Shown here: piece after piece, positions 49,158 through 57,097 of the stretch
How positions within the stretch are numbered: the stretch's first letter is position 1
Layout: every line of letters begins with the position of its first letter
Origin: DATHZQ01 sp035458525
GTDB lineage: Bacteria; Actinomycetota; Acidimicrobiia; Spongiisociales; UBA5794
Direction of reading: 5' to 3'
DNA: 64,000 nucleotides
Assembly (NCBI GenBank): GCA_035458525.1
Contig: DATHZQ010000091.1
Location: 62,001-126,000, forward strand
Translations under genes and position numbers: made by a program
Notes under the pieces: generated by a model
Database searches by the model: none
The model's input: only the letters and a program-made list of their open reading frames with translations
Told to the model about the DNA's origin: nothing

Positions 49158-49177
49158 CATCAACCGATCGGTTGATG
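49158..49177. promoter_or_regulatory. Perfect 20-bp palindrome upstream of the ABC exporter
   Basis: CATCAACCGA and its complement TCGGTTGATG form a perfect 20-bp palindrome centred between the leftward exporter unit and the rightward 2TM gene. Its form fits TetR-type or other dimeric regulators; none is encoded next to it. Confidence 0.55.
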
Positions 49178-49258
49178 CCGAAAAAGCGACCGTTGGCCGA
49201 CTAGACGGTACCGAGCGAACGGCGGATGATGCCGCGAGAACTCGATGAGGAGGTACGC

Positions 49259-49558
49259 ATGACGCACCCCAACGACAGCACCCCCGAGGACCGCGCCCGC
49301 AGTCGCGTGAAGAGCTTCAGCGATGTGATGTGGCACGCCGCGACGTTCCTGATCGTCAACGGATTCTTGTGGTCGCTCGACATCGTCCAGGGCGACGGCG
49401 TCAACTGGGCATTCTGGGTGACGATCACCTGGGGCATCGGCCTCGCGTTCCACATCGCCTCGTACTTCCTGGACGAGAACGGCCTCCAGAATCGCCGGTA
49501 CCAGCGCTTCCTCGACGAGGAGCGGGCGCGAGACGCAGGTTCGCCGACTGGCGCGTAG
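49259..49558 (+). CDS. 2TM-domain membrane protein
   Basis: A 99-residue protein with two adjacent membrane segments (about 26-40 and 47-68) separated by a short loop, preceded by a charged helix and followed by YFLDENGLQNRRYQRFLDEE. This is the 2TM domain seen alone or fused to histidine kinases and PadR-like regulators. Its function is unknown. GAGGAGG precedes ATG 49259. Confidence 0.75.
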   Translation: MTHPNDSTPEDRARSRVKSFSDVMWHAATFLIVNGFLWSLDIVQGDGVNWAFWVTITWGIGLAFHIASYFLDENGLQNRRYQRFLDEERARDAGSPTGA

Positions 49559-49559
49559 G

Positions 49560-49862
49560 TCAGCGACTCGCCCGATGCGCCCCGGCGCCGCCGCCGCCCA
49601 ATGACATCGAGGCACCGAAGACGAAGCCGAAGTCGTACCAGCCTCCGCTGTTGTGGACCTCGTAGACGCTCACCGATTCGGTGAACAACGACACGACAAA
49701 CGTGATGGGCACGATGAGCCCGTGCCACAACCCCATGAAGAATCCGGCAACGTCCCCATCCTGTGCAGGCACGTCCACGGCCGGGTTGGCCCCGGGTGCG
49801 CACGCAGTGAGCAACAGCATGAGCGCCAACGCAATCGTGCCCACGCGGAGATACTTCGCCAT
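49560..49862 (-). CDS. Small lipoprotein with a membrane-like segment
   Basis: A 100-residue protein with a lipoprotein signal ending at LTAC21. The mature part has WHGLIVPITFVVSLFTESVSVYEVHNSGGWYDF split by a hydrophobic stretch (about 48-60) and a Gly-rich end. I recall similar small proteins in many bacteria without an assigned function. Its stop is 1 bp after that of the convergent 2TM gene. Confidence 0.7.
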   Translation of the reverse strand: MAKYLRVGTIALALMLLLTACAPGANPAVDVPAQDGDVAGFFMGLWHGLIVPITFVVSLFTESVSVYEVHNSGGWYDFGFVFGASMSLGGGGAGAHRASR

Positions 49863-49911
49863 GTTCCTCCCTCGGCTCGCCCTCACGCTACCTGGATCAA
49901 CAGGACAAAGC

Positions 49912-51687
49912 TCAACTCGCACCCAACTCCTCGAGTAACGCTGCCTGCTCCCGGACGGTCGCCGCCCGGTAGAACGCCAGCAGTGGCAGCTCGATTCCAA
50001 ACTCGTCTTCCATCGCAACTGCCAGCGCCGTCGCCGACAACGAGTCGCCCCCTGATTCGAGGAACGGCTCGTCGGTCCCGACGTCGTCGAGCTCGAGGGT
50101 GGCCTGCCAAATCCGCTGGACCCGAGCCAGGACCGACTCGTCGGGGGAAGCTGCAGGTTCGGACCTGACTCCTGTGACGCCGAGCCGCTCGGCGAGACCG
50201 ATGCGCTGCAGCTTCCCGGTGGGGCCCTTGGGCACCTCTTCCACGATGACGATCCGCTTCGGAACCTTGGCGAGCGTGAGCGACACAGCCGCCAGGTCCT
50301 GCAACTCCCGTTCGTCGAGCGAAGCGCCGTCCTCGAGGACCACTGCAGCAGCCACTTCCTCGCCCAGCGCATGATCGGGGACGGCGAAGGCGACCGCTTG
50401 GCGCACACCGTCAACCGCCAGCAGCACCTCGTCGATCTCCCGGGGAGCGATCGTTTCGCCGCCGCGATTGATGATCTCTTTCAACCGCCCGGTCAGGAAC
50501 AGGTAGCCGTCGTCGTCGAGGTAGCCCTGATCACCCGTGCGGAACCAGCCGCCCGGGTGAAAGTGCTGCGACCGGTCGTCGAGCCCGTGGTACCCGGCCG
50601 TCACGTTGGCCCCGCGGATCACGACTTCGCCAACCGCACCTGCCCCGAGAGTGGCACCATCTTCATCGGCGATCGCCAGCTCCGGGCCGGCGGCGGGCCC
50701 GACCGATCCCGGCTTGCGTAAGCCGGGCGGCAGCGGGTTGCTCGCCATCTGATGGGCAGCCTCGGTCATGCCGTAGGACTCGATCACCGGCACTCCCAGC
50801 GCCCCTTCGAGACCATGGATGATCGACGGCGCCAGCGATGCTGAAGAGGACCGTGCCAGACGCAGCCGAGCCGTCGCCGAATCGAACTCGCCGGTCCGGG
50901 CCCGCTCCAGGATCGCCTGGTGCATCGTCGGCACCGCCGTGTACCACGAAGCCGACGACTCGGTCAGCCATCGGAAGAATGCAGGTGCGCTGAAGCCAGG
51001 GGAGCACACGACCGACGCACCTGCCGACATCGTTGCCAGCAACGCGGCGACCAGGCCGTGGATGTGAAACAGTGGCATGACGTTGAGGCAACAGTCACTC
51101 GGGGTCAACCGCAGCGTTGTCGCCACGTTGGCCGCAGAGACACACAAGTTGGCGTGCGAGAGGGGCACGATCTTCGGGCGCGCCGTCGTCCCCGACGTAT
51201 GGAGCACCAGGGCAATGTCGGCCGGCGCCGGCGATGGAGCTGCGACGCCACCCGTCGTCGTCCCGTCAAGAGTGAAGGCGGCGGCTCCTTCGGCGCCCGG
51301 CCGCAGATACATCACGGGGATCCCGAGTCGCGCTGCAGCCCCGACACTGGGCGAGTCATCCCCGTGCGCCACGATCAGCGCCTTGGCATCGAGGTCGGAC
51401 AGGTAGAACTCGAACTCGCTCGACGTGAGGCGTGGGTTGAGTGGTGCCGCAGTGGCGACATCGGCCACGGCCAAGAAGGCGGCAGCGAGGTGCGGTCCGT
51501 TCGGGAGCACGACGGCGATACGGTCGCCCCGCGTGATGCCAGAAGCCGTGAGATCCGACCCCCGGCCTTGCACCAACTCGGCGAGCGCGCTGTAGCTCGC
51601 GACGTCACCGGCGACACTCGCCAAGGCGACCGCTTCCGGCGTATCCGTCGCCCACTGGGCGATGACATGGCGCAGCGTCGATTCCAT
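49912..51687 (-). CDS. Adenylation-thiolation didomain protein (acyl-CoA synthetase-like with carrier domain)
   Basis: A 591-residue protein. The adenylation domain (1-~500) shows LHTSGTTARPKIVPLSH, ESYGMTEAAHQMASN, GWFRTGDQGYLDDDG and the catalytic lysine region PKGPTGKLQRIGL. A peptidyl-carrier domain follows with the phosphopantetheine serine S549 in FLESGGDSLSATAL. Stand-alone A-T proteins activate a carboxylic acid as AMP ester and hold it as a thioester for a partner transferase. A GNAT-like gene is divergent 84 bp away and is the obvious candidate partner. The substrate cannot be read from sequence; a fatty or aryl acid is likelier than an amino acid. Confidence 0.88.
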   Translation of the reverse strand: MESTLRHVIAQWATDTPEAVALASVAGDVASYSALAELVQGRGSDLTASGITRGDRIAVVLPNGPHLAAAFLAVADVATAAPLNPRLTSSEFEFYLSDLDAKALIVAHGDDSPSVGAAARLGIPVMYLRPGAEGAAAFTLDGTTTGGVAAPSPAPADIALVLHTSGTTARPKIVPLSHANLCVSAANVATTLRLTPSDCCLNVMPLFHIHGLVAALLATMSAGASVVCSPGFSAPAFFRWLTESSASWYTAVPTMHQAILERARTGEFDSATARLRLARSSSASLAPSIIHGLEGALGVPVIESYGMTEAAHQMASNPLPPGLRKPGSVGPAAGPELAIADEDGATLGAGAVGEVVIRGANVTAGYHGLDDRSQHFHPGGWFRTGDQGYLDDDGYLFLTGRLKEIINRGGETIAPREIDEVLLAVDGVRQAVAFAVPDHALGEEVAAAVVLEDGASLDERELQDLAAVSLTLAKVPKRIVIVEEVPKGPTGKLQRIGLAERLGVTGVRSEPAASPDESVLARVQRIWQATLELDDVGTDEPFLESGGDSLSATALAVAMEDEFGIELPLLAFYRAATVREQAALLEELGAS

Positions 51688-51771
51688 ACGGGCCCCCGGC
51701 TCCTGGCAATATCGGATGCTATACCATCGAATGTGGTGGAGTTGTCGCCGGACCAAAGGGGGGTACGGACC

Positions 51772-52854
51772 ATGGCAGAGGAATACCGGGTCGTTCCCTA
51801 CGCACCGGAACACCGCTCCGCCGTACTCGATCTCCACGGCCGGCTCCTGCCGAGGGCTCGCAGCGTCAACGAGCGCTACTTCACTTGGAAGTACGAGGAG
51901 AATCCACACATCGCCGAACCGCTCCTCGCCCTCGTCTTCTCGGGCAATCACCTCGTCGCGATGCGCGGGCTGTGTGGCACCCAATGGGTCGCACGAGGTC
52001 AGACATCGGAAACGGTCCCCGCCGCCGAGGACCTCATCATCCATCCGGCGCATCGCAACCGAGGTCTGTTTCTCCTCATTGATCGCAAGCTGGTCGAGAT
52101 CGCAGCCGAGAGGGGCTACTCCCGGCTGATCAGCCTGTCGGCGAATTCCGCCACCCGAGGCCTGCAAGACATCACAGGCTGGGACCGCGTCGCAGCTTTC
52201 GGCGGCTCGACGCGTCAACCGCTCCAGGTGCCGGGTGGCCTCGCCGACAACCCAGTGATCCGTCGCTGGCGCACCCGCGGGACGGCACTGGCCCGGCGCA
52301 CCGGCATCGAGGTCCCACGGCCCGTCACCGCACTGAGCGTGGATCGAGCACTCGAAGGCGTCGAAGGGGCACTCCCGAGCGTCCGACTCAGCGCCGCGCC
52401 GAACGTCGATGTCTTCGAATCGCTCTCGCCGACACCCGATGCGCTACACCAAGCCCACACCGCGGAGTTCTTCGACTGGCGATTGCGGAACCCTGACCGG
52501 GAGTACCGCTATCTGTACTGGGATGATGGCGGCATCGAGGGATACCTCATCCTGGGTCTGCAGCCGTCGAACCCACGCCGGGTGATGATTGTCGACGGCG
52601 GAGCAACCGACGGAGCGATCCTCCTCGACCTCGTGAATGCGCTTGGCTGCGCAACGCGCCCCTCGCTGACCGCGCTCACGTCGACCCTCCCGAGTCCCCT
52701 CGGTGATCGGCTGCCTCGTCTCGGATTCGTCGAGTCCGACGCAGCAGCCGGGGAGCCGATGGTGGAGGTCTTCACCCGGACAACCTCAGGAACCGCCGCA
52801 ATCCAGCGTGGGGAACGCTGGCACACCGCCCTCATCGACACGATGCTCGGCTGA
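51772..52854 (+). CDS. GNAT-fold acyltransferase-like protein
   Basis: A 360-residue protein. The N-terminal half has a GNAT layout: YRVVPYAPEHRSAVLDLHGR, FTWKYEENPH, and the acyl-donor pocket region AAEDLIIHPAHRNRGLFLLI with R-N-R-G in place of the classical Q/RxxGxG/A. A second half (about 200-360), with AEFFDWRLRNPDREYRYLYW, may be another degenerate GNAT domain. Divergent placement next to an adenylation-carrier protein suggests that it takes the activated acyl group to an amine. That is inference. ATG 51772 is chosen; a G-rich ribosome site precedes it. Confidence 0.7.
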   Translation: MAEEYRVVPYAPEHRSAVLDLHGRLLPRARSVNERYFTWKYEENPHIAEPLLALVFSGNHLVAMRGLCGTQWVARGQTSETVPAAEDLIIHPAHRNRGLFLLIDRKLVEIAAERGYSRLISLSANSATRGLQDITGWDRVAAFGGSTRQPLQVPGGLADNPVIRRWRTRGTALARRTGIEVPRPVTALSVDRALEGVEGALPSVRLSAAPNVDVFESLSPTPDALHQAHTAEFFDWRLRNPDREYRYLYWDDGGIEGYLILGLQPSNPRRVMIVDGGATDGAILLDLVNALGCATRPSLTALTSTLPSPLGDRLPRLGFVESDAAAGEPMVEVFTRTTSGTAAIQRGERWHTALIDTMLG

Positions 52855-52909
52855 GCCGACGTCTGACGAAATCGGGAGGCGAGCTGCGCTCTCGACCAGA
52901 TGCCGGCCC

Positions 52910-52949
52910 TTATTGCGGACGATTTGCAGGTGCAGTATGTTCGCAATAA
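52910..52949. promoter_or_regulatory. Nur-like box and inverted repeat before the nickel/cobalt transporter
   Basis: TTGCGG-ACGAT-TTGCAG at 52913-52929 matches the tTGCaa-N5-ttGCAA form described for the nickel-responsive Fur-family regulator Nur of Streptomyces, with two mismatches in the first half and one in the second. An 8-bp inverted repeat, TTATTGCG (52910-52917) and CGCAATAA (52942-52949), brackets it. The region ends 21 bp before the transporter start. Confidence 0.55.
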
Positions 52950-52970
52950 CAGGACCAAGGGGGACGAGAC

Positions 52971-53957
52971 GTGCATGCGCCCGACGGATTCCTCAACGCG
53001 GGAACCGCAGTCGCCACCGGGGCGATCAGCATCGGCACGATCGGTGTTGCGCTGCGGCAAGTGCAGGACACGATCAAGGACAAGCAGGTTCCGCTCGCCG
53101 GGATCGCGGCCGCATTCATCTTCGCCGCCCAGATGTTCAACTTCCCGGTCGCGGCGGGAACCACGGGCCACCTCCTCGGCGGTGCACTGGCTGCCATCCT
53201 GCTGGGCCCGCACATGGGTGCGATCGTCGTGACGATCGTCGTCGTCGTTCAGGCTCTCATGTTCGCGGACGGCGGGCTCACCGCACTCGGCTACAACGTT
53301 CTCAACATGGCGATCGTGCCGGCGTACGGCGGGTACGCAGTGTTCCGTCTCTTCCGTCGCGTCGTGCCGCAAACGAGCGGTGGCGTCGTGGCCGCGACCG
53401 GACTTGCCGGTCTGGTATCCGTGGTCCTGTCGGCCGCCGCCTTTTCGATTCAATGGCTGTTCGGCGCCACTGCCCCGGTCACCTTCGCCGAGGTCTTCAC
53501 CGCCATGGTCGGTGTGCATTTCCTCATCGGAATCGGCGAAGGTGTGGTCTCCGCGTTGGCGGTTGGCGCCGTGCTGGCCGCACGGCCGGACCTCGTCCAT
53601 GGCGCTTCCGACCTCGATCCGTCGCAGATCTCACAACAGCACCGTGTCCCGATTCGCACGTTCCTCATCGGAGGCCTCCTGGCGGCGCTGTTCCTCGCTG
53701 CAGTGGTGAGCCAGTTCGCCGCCGACGATCCCGACGGCCTCGAGAGTGTGGCGATCGCAACCGGCATCGACGAGAGCGGCGAAGACCATGCGCTCGGAGG
53801 GAGCATCTTCGCCGACTACGCCACGGAAGGCCTCGAGAACGAGTCGGCCAGCCTCGCCATCGCGGGCATCACCGGCACGCTGATCGTGCTTGCGGTCGGC
53901 TGGGGTCTCTTCGCTGCGGTTCGTGAGAAGAAACCGACCGCCTCGGCGAACGCCTGA
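52971..53957 (+). CDS. ECF nickel/cobalt transporter substrate-binding component (NikM/CbiM) with fused CbiN-like part
   Basis: A 328-residue membrane protein. The mature start Met-His-Ala-Pro-Asp-Gly-Phe carries the N-terminal metal-binding site of the family (NH2-Met1 and His2). Later ligands are probably in NFPVAAGTTGHLLGGALAA and GVHFLIGIGEG. The C-terminal part (from about 225) has two further membrane segments enclosing an extracytoplasmic loop with ADDPDGLESVA, which resembles CbiN/NikN, so M and N are fused. It binds Ni2+ or Co2+ and works with the CbiQ and CbiO genes that follow. The start is GTG 52971. Confidence 0.9.
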   Translation: MHAPDGFLNAGTAVATGAISIGTIGVALRQVQDTIKDKQVPLAGIAAAFIFAAQMFNFPVAAGTTGHLLGGALAAILLGPHMGAIVVTIVVVVQALMFADGGLTALGYNVLNMAIVPAYGGYAVFRLFRRVVPQTSGGVVAATGLAGLVSVVLSAAAFSIQWLFGATAPVTFAEVFTAMVGVHFLIGIGEGVVSALAVGAVLAARPDLVHGASDLDPSQISQQHRVPIRTFLIGGLLAALFLAAVVSQFAADDPDGLESVAIATGIDESGEDHALGGSIFADYATEGLENESASLAIAGITGTLIVLAVGWGLFAAVREKKPTASANA

Positions 53958-53961
53958 TCCG

Positions 53962-54726
53962 ATGGGCGCAGGCCACACTCACGCGCTCTACGTCCACGAG
54001 CACAGCCCGATTCACCGTCTGCCCCCTCAGGTCAAGATCGCCGCTGCGGTGCTCTTCGTGTTCTCAGTCGCCGTGACACCTCGGGAGGCGATCTGGGCAT
54101 TCGCCGGCTACGCCGTTGCGATCGCTGCCCTCTCCCGGATCTCCAGAGTGGGGCTCCACTTCCTGCTCATCCGGCTGGTCGGCGTCGTCCCGTTCATCGC
54201 GTTTGCCTTCCTGATTCCGTTCATTGCCTCTGGGCAGCAGGTGGAGGTACTCGGGATCTCGGTGTCGCAGGAAGGGCTGCAGGCGGCGTGGAACATCATC
54301 GCCAAGGCGACCATCGGTGCGTCAACCAGCATCCTGCTCGCCGGCACGACCGAGATCCCTGACATCCTCGCCGGAATGGCACGCTTGAAGGTTCCCGTCG
54401 TTTTCACGTCGATCGCGGGATTCATGATTCGCTACCTCGGCTTGATCGTCGACGAGATCGGACGCATGCGAGTGGCCATGACGGCCCGTGGCTACGACCC
54501 GCGCTGGCTCTGGCAAGCGAAGCCCATCGCTCAGTCCGCCGGGGCGATGTTCATCAGGTCATACGAACGGGGGGAACGCGTGCACGACGCCATGGTGGCT
54601 AGGGGCTACCGGGGTGAGATGCCGGAACTGCGACGTCGCGAGCCGACGGTGCGGGAGTGGCTGCTGGGGGCCATGCTCCCGCTCTTCGGAATCTCGGTGA
54701 TGGTGGCGGCCATGGTGACCACGTGA
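53962..54726 (+). CDS. ECF transporter transmembrane coupling protein (CbiQ/NikQ)
   Basis: A 254-residue membrane protein of the CbiQ family. An N-terminal HEHSPIHRLPPQVKI leads into about five membrane segments. The coupling motif typical of T components is ARGYDPRWLW, followed by ERGERVHDAMVARGYRGEMPEL with the second A-R-G-Y. Both Ala-Arg-Gly signatures that contact the ATPase are intact. The start is 4 bp after the NikM stop; the stop overlaps the ATPase start (GTGA). Confidence 0.92.
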   Translation: MGAGHTHALYVHEHSPIHRLPPQVKIAAAVLFVFSVAVTPREAIWAFAGYAVAIAALSRISRVGLHFLLIRLVGVVPFIAFAFLIPFIASGQQVEVLGISVSQEGLQAAWNIIAKATIGASTSILLAGTTEIPDILAGMARLKVPVVFTSIAGFMIRYLGLIVDEIGRMRVAMTARGYDPRWLWQAKPIAQSAGAMFIRSYERGERVHDAMVARGYRGEMPELRRREPTVREWLLGAMLPLFGISVMVAAMVTT

Positions 54727-55457
54727 GCCCCGCGCTCGAAGTTCGCGGACTTCGATTCACGTACCCCGACGGTCGGCTGGCGCTCGGCGGCATCGAACTC
54801 ACGGTCGAGGAAGGTCAGCGCGTCGCCGTATTGGGTCCGAACGGTGCCGGCAAGACGACGCTGGCGCTGCACCTGAACGGCATCCTGCGGGGCTCGGGAT
54901 CCATCACCGTCGACGGGCTCGAATTGAACGACGACAACCTCGACGAGATTCGCCGCAGGGTCGGGCTCGTGTTCCAGGACGCCAACGATCAGCTCTTCAT
55001 GCCAACCGTGGCCGAGGACGTGGCGTTTGGTCCGGCCAACCTCGGCCTTGCGGGTGCGGAGCTGGAGGAACGGGTCGCCGCAGCGCTGCGCCAGGTGAAC
55101 GCGGCCGATCTGGCCCGGAGACCCCCGCACCACCTGAGTGGCGGCGAGAAACGATCGGCAGCCATTGCGACGGCCCTCGCCATGGAGCCACAAATGCTCG
55201 TGCTCGACGAACCCACCTCCGGACTCGATCCGCTCGGGCGTCGCGAGCTCGTCGAGACACTGCAGGCGCTCGACATGACGCTCCTGATCATCACCCACGA
55301 TCTGCCGTTCGCCCTCGAGTTGTGCGAACGGTCCGTGATCGTCGACGGCGGGGAAGTAGTGGCCACGGGAGCGACGCCCGACATCCTCGCCAATGACGCC
55401 CTGTTGCGAAGGCATCGGCTCGAGATGCCCTTCGGGTTCAGGAAGGACAACGCCTGA
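54723..55457 (+). CDS. ECF transporter ATPase (CbiO/NikO)
   Basis: A 244-residue ABC ATPase: Walker A GPNGAGKTTLALHLNG, Q-loop VFQDANDQLFMPTVAEDVAFGP (typical of CbiO), signature HLSGGEKRSAAIATALAM, Walker B MLVLDEPTSGLDP and ITHDLPFALELC. It energises the NikM/CbiQ complex. The GTG start at 54723 overlaps the CbiQ stop, so the three subunits are translated in series. Only one ATPase is encoded, so it would act as a homodimer. Confidence 0.93.
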   Translation: MSPALEVRGLRFTYPDGRLALGGIELTVEEGQRVAVLGPNGAGKTTLALHLNGILRGSGSITVDGLELNDDNLDEIRRRVGLVFQDANDQLFMPTVAEDVAFGPANLGLAGAELEERVAAALRQVNAADLARRPPHHLSGGEKRSAAIATALAMEPQMLVLDEPTSGLDPLGRRELVETLQALDMTLLIITHDLPFALELCERSVIVDGGEVVATGATPDILANDALLRRHRLEMPFGFRKDNA

Positions 55458-55545
55458 CCCGGCGGCAGCCCGCACCAGCGCTGCACGATCCGCTCCTATA
55501 GGTTGGCGCACACCAGCGCGAAGGCGACTGCGAGGAGGAGACCGA

Positions 55546-56069
55546 ATGGCGATCTTTGCGAAGCTACGACGGTGTCGACGGTGAGGCGAAGGACGAAGCC
55601 ACCACAGGTGGATCGAGATCCTGTCGTTCGGCTGGGGCGTGGAACGAAGCGGCGAGCCTGTCTCGGGTAGCAGCCGGCAACGCGGTGCAGCGACCGTCGA
55701 CCATCTCGTGCTGGCGTTTGACTACGAGAGGGCCGCTCCGAAGCTCCTCGAGAAGTGCCCGACGGGCACAGTGCTGCCAATGCTCGAGGTCGAGCTCGCC
55801 CGATCCATAGGGGAGCAAGGCCGGTCGACATACCTCAAGTACCCCTCACCAACGTCATGGTGACCTCGTACCAGGTGAGCGGCTCGGGCGATGCGGGCGG
55901 GCCGCCGACCGTCGTCGTCGACAACAACTCCGAGGAGATCAAGGTCACCCAAACCGAATACGGGGAGGACGGCACGGAACTCGGCAACGTCGAAGCGGAG
56001 TTCGACGACACGGCAACGGCAGCGAAGGTGCTCGAAGCCTCGAGCAAGAAGAAGACCAAGAAGAAGTAG
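55546..56069 (+). pseudogene. Hcp-family (type VI tube-like) protein, broken by three frameshifts
   Basis: ATG 55546 (GAGGAGGAG upstream) begins MAIFAKL. After a frame change the text continues as YDGVDGEAKDEA, then in a third frame WIEILSFGWGVERSGEPVSG, HLVLAFDYERAAPKLLEKCP and GEQGRSTYLKYP. A last change leads to LTNVMVTSYQVSGSGDAG and IKVTQTEYGEDGTELGN, ending in a Lys-rich tail (KKKTKKK). Together these form a nearly complete Hcp/DUF796-type protein of about 170 residues. Every segment is still highly conserved-looking, so the breaks are recent or are sequencing errors. No type VI or other contractile-system genes are in the window. Confidence 0.75.
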
Positions 56070-56072
56070 GGC

Positions 56073-56942
56073 TCACGGCTCCACTCGGCCGTACGCCGCC
56101 AGCGTGTGCACCGCAAGCAGGGTCTTGATGCCGCGCCATTCCCACCGCGCCGCCTCACCGGGCGGCTCCCAAGCGATTGGCCAGCCACCGTCGCTCTCCT
56201 GGAGGCGCTCGAGGAGGTCGAGGTGGGCATCGATGAGATCGTCCGCAAACCACGAGCGAGCGATCGACTTCGGAGTGGGAGCGAAATCCAGCGGGGTGAC
56301 GCCGTACGCGTCGGGATCCGGTTCGAGATGCATGAACGCCGCCGCCGGCAATGCCGCCGCCACCGCGTCGCCGATCGAAGCCGCCTGCGCAGGATCAGGC
56401 GCTTGGTCCAAGAGCTTGGCGACACAGAGCAGCGCATGCGCCTCGGCCGGGATGTAACCGCTGTCCAAAGCGGAAAAGCAATGTGACGAAGCGCGGTCGA
56501 CCCAGGGGTGGCCGATCTCGAGGGCCCTGGCGTGGGCGACGATGGCCGCGGTCGGGTTCAACCCGGCGGGATACTCATCGGCGTACGTCCAGTGCTGCGC
56601 TCTCGGATAGCCCGCGATGGACGGCAAGAGCACAGGGACGGCACCCGATGGCTCAGCGACCGAGGCAAGCCAGTCGCACGCTCGAAGGGCCATCTCGACC
56701 TCCCCGCTGCCGACCATCACGAGGCGCTCCAAGGCGATCTCGACGTCGAGTGGCTGGCTTGCAGGAACGCGCTTGTCCGGTTCGAGGCCATGGCCGAACC
56801 CGCCGTCGTCGTTCTGATATCCGGCGAGCGCATCAACGACGCCCGCCGGCGCTCCGTCTTCGAACAACGCGGCGAACGCTCGCCGCTCCAGCACCCGCGC
56901 GTTGGCGTGAATGAACGTACGTGCGGACCCGATGTCGACCAC
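56073..56942 (-). CDS. Prenyltransferase/squalene-cyclase-like alpha-toroid repeat protein
   Basis: A 289-residue helical protein with two QW-like repeats: ALAGYQNDDGGFGHGLEPD near residue 40 and LLERLQESDGGWPIAWEPPG near 255. These are typical of the alpha/alpha-toroid of squalene cyclases and prenyltransferase beta subunits. It lacks the cyclase DxDD motif and is under half the cyclase length, so a catalytic terpene cyclase is unlikely. It may be a scaffold or binding protein. The start GTG 56942 has AAGGAG 7 nt upstream. Confidence 0.75.
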   Translation of the reverse strand: MVDIGSARTFIHANARVLERRAFAALFEDGAPAGVVDALAGYQNDDGGFGHGLEPDKRVPASQPLDVEIALERLVMVGSGEVEMALRACDWLASVAEPSGAVPVLLPSIAGYPRAQHWTYADEYPAGLNPTAAIVAHARALEIGHPWVDRASSHCFSALDSGYIPAEAHALLCVAKLLDQAPDPAQAASIGDAVAAALPAAAFMHLEPDPDAYGVTPLDFAPTPKSIARSWFADDLIDAHLDLLERLQESDGGWPIAWEPPGEAARWEWRGIKTLLAVHTLAAYGRVEP

Positions 56943-57097
56943 GCGTGGTCTCCTTCTCTCCGGGGCGCCGCACGGTACAGACTCTCCAGCAGGGTGCGGA
57001 AAAGGGGTCCGCCGGTTCGGTTGACCGAGAACGCGGCAACGCCACGCACGATTTGACGTTGTTTGCCGAGCCGGCACTGGTGCTTTTCCGCATCCTG

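Noticed and set aside
56073..56942. Functional squalene/terpene cyclase
   Set aside because: Only two QW-like repeats and no DxDD motif; far too short for a cyclase.
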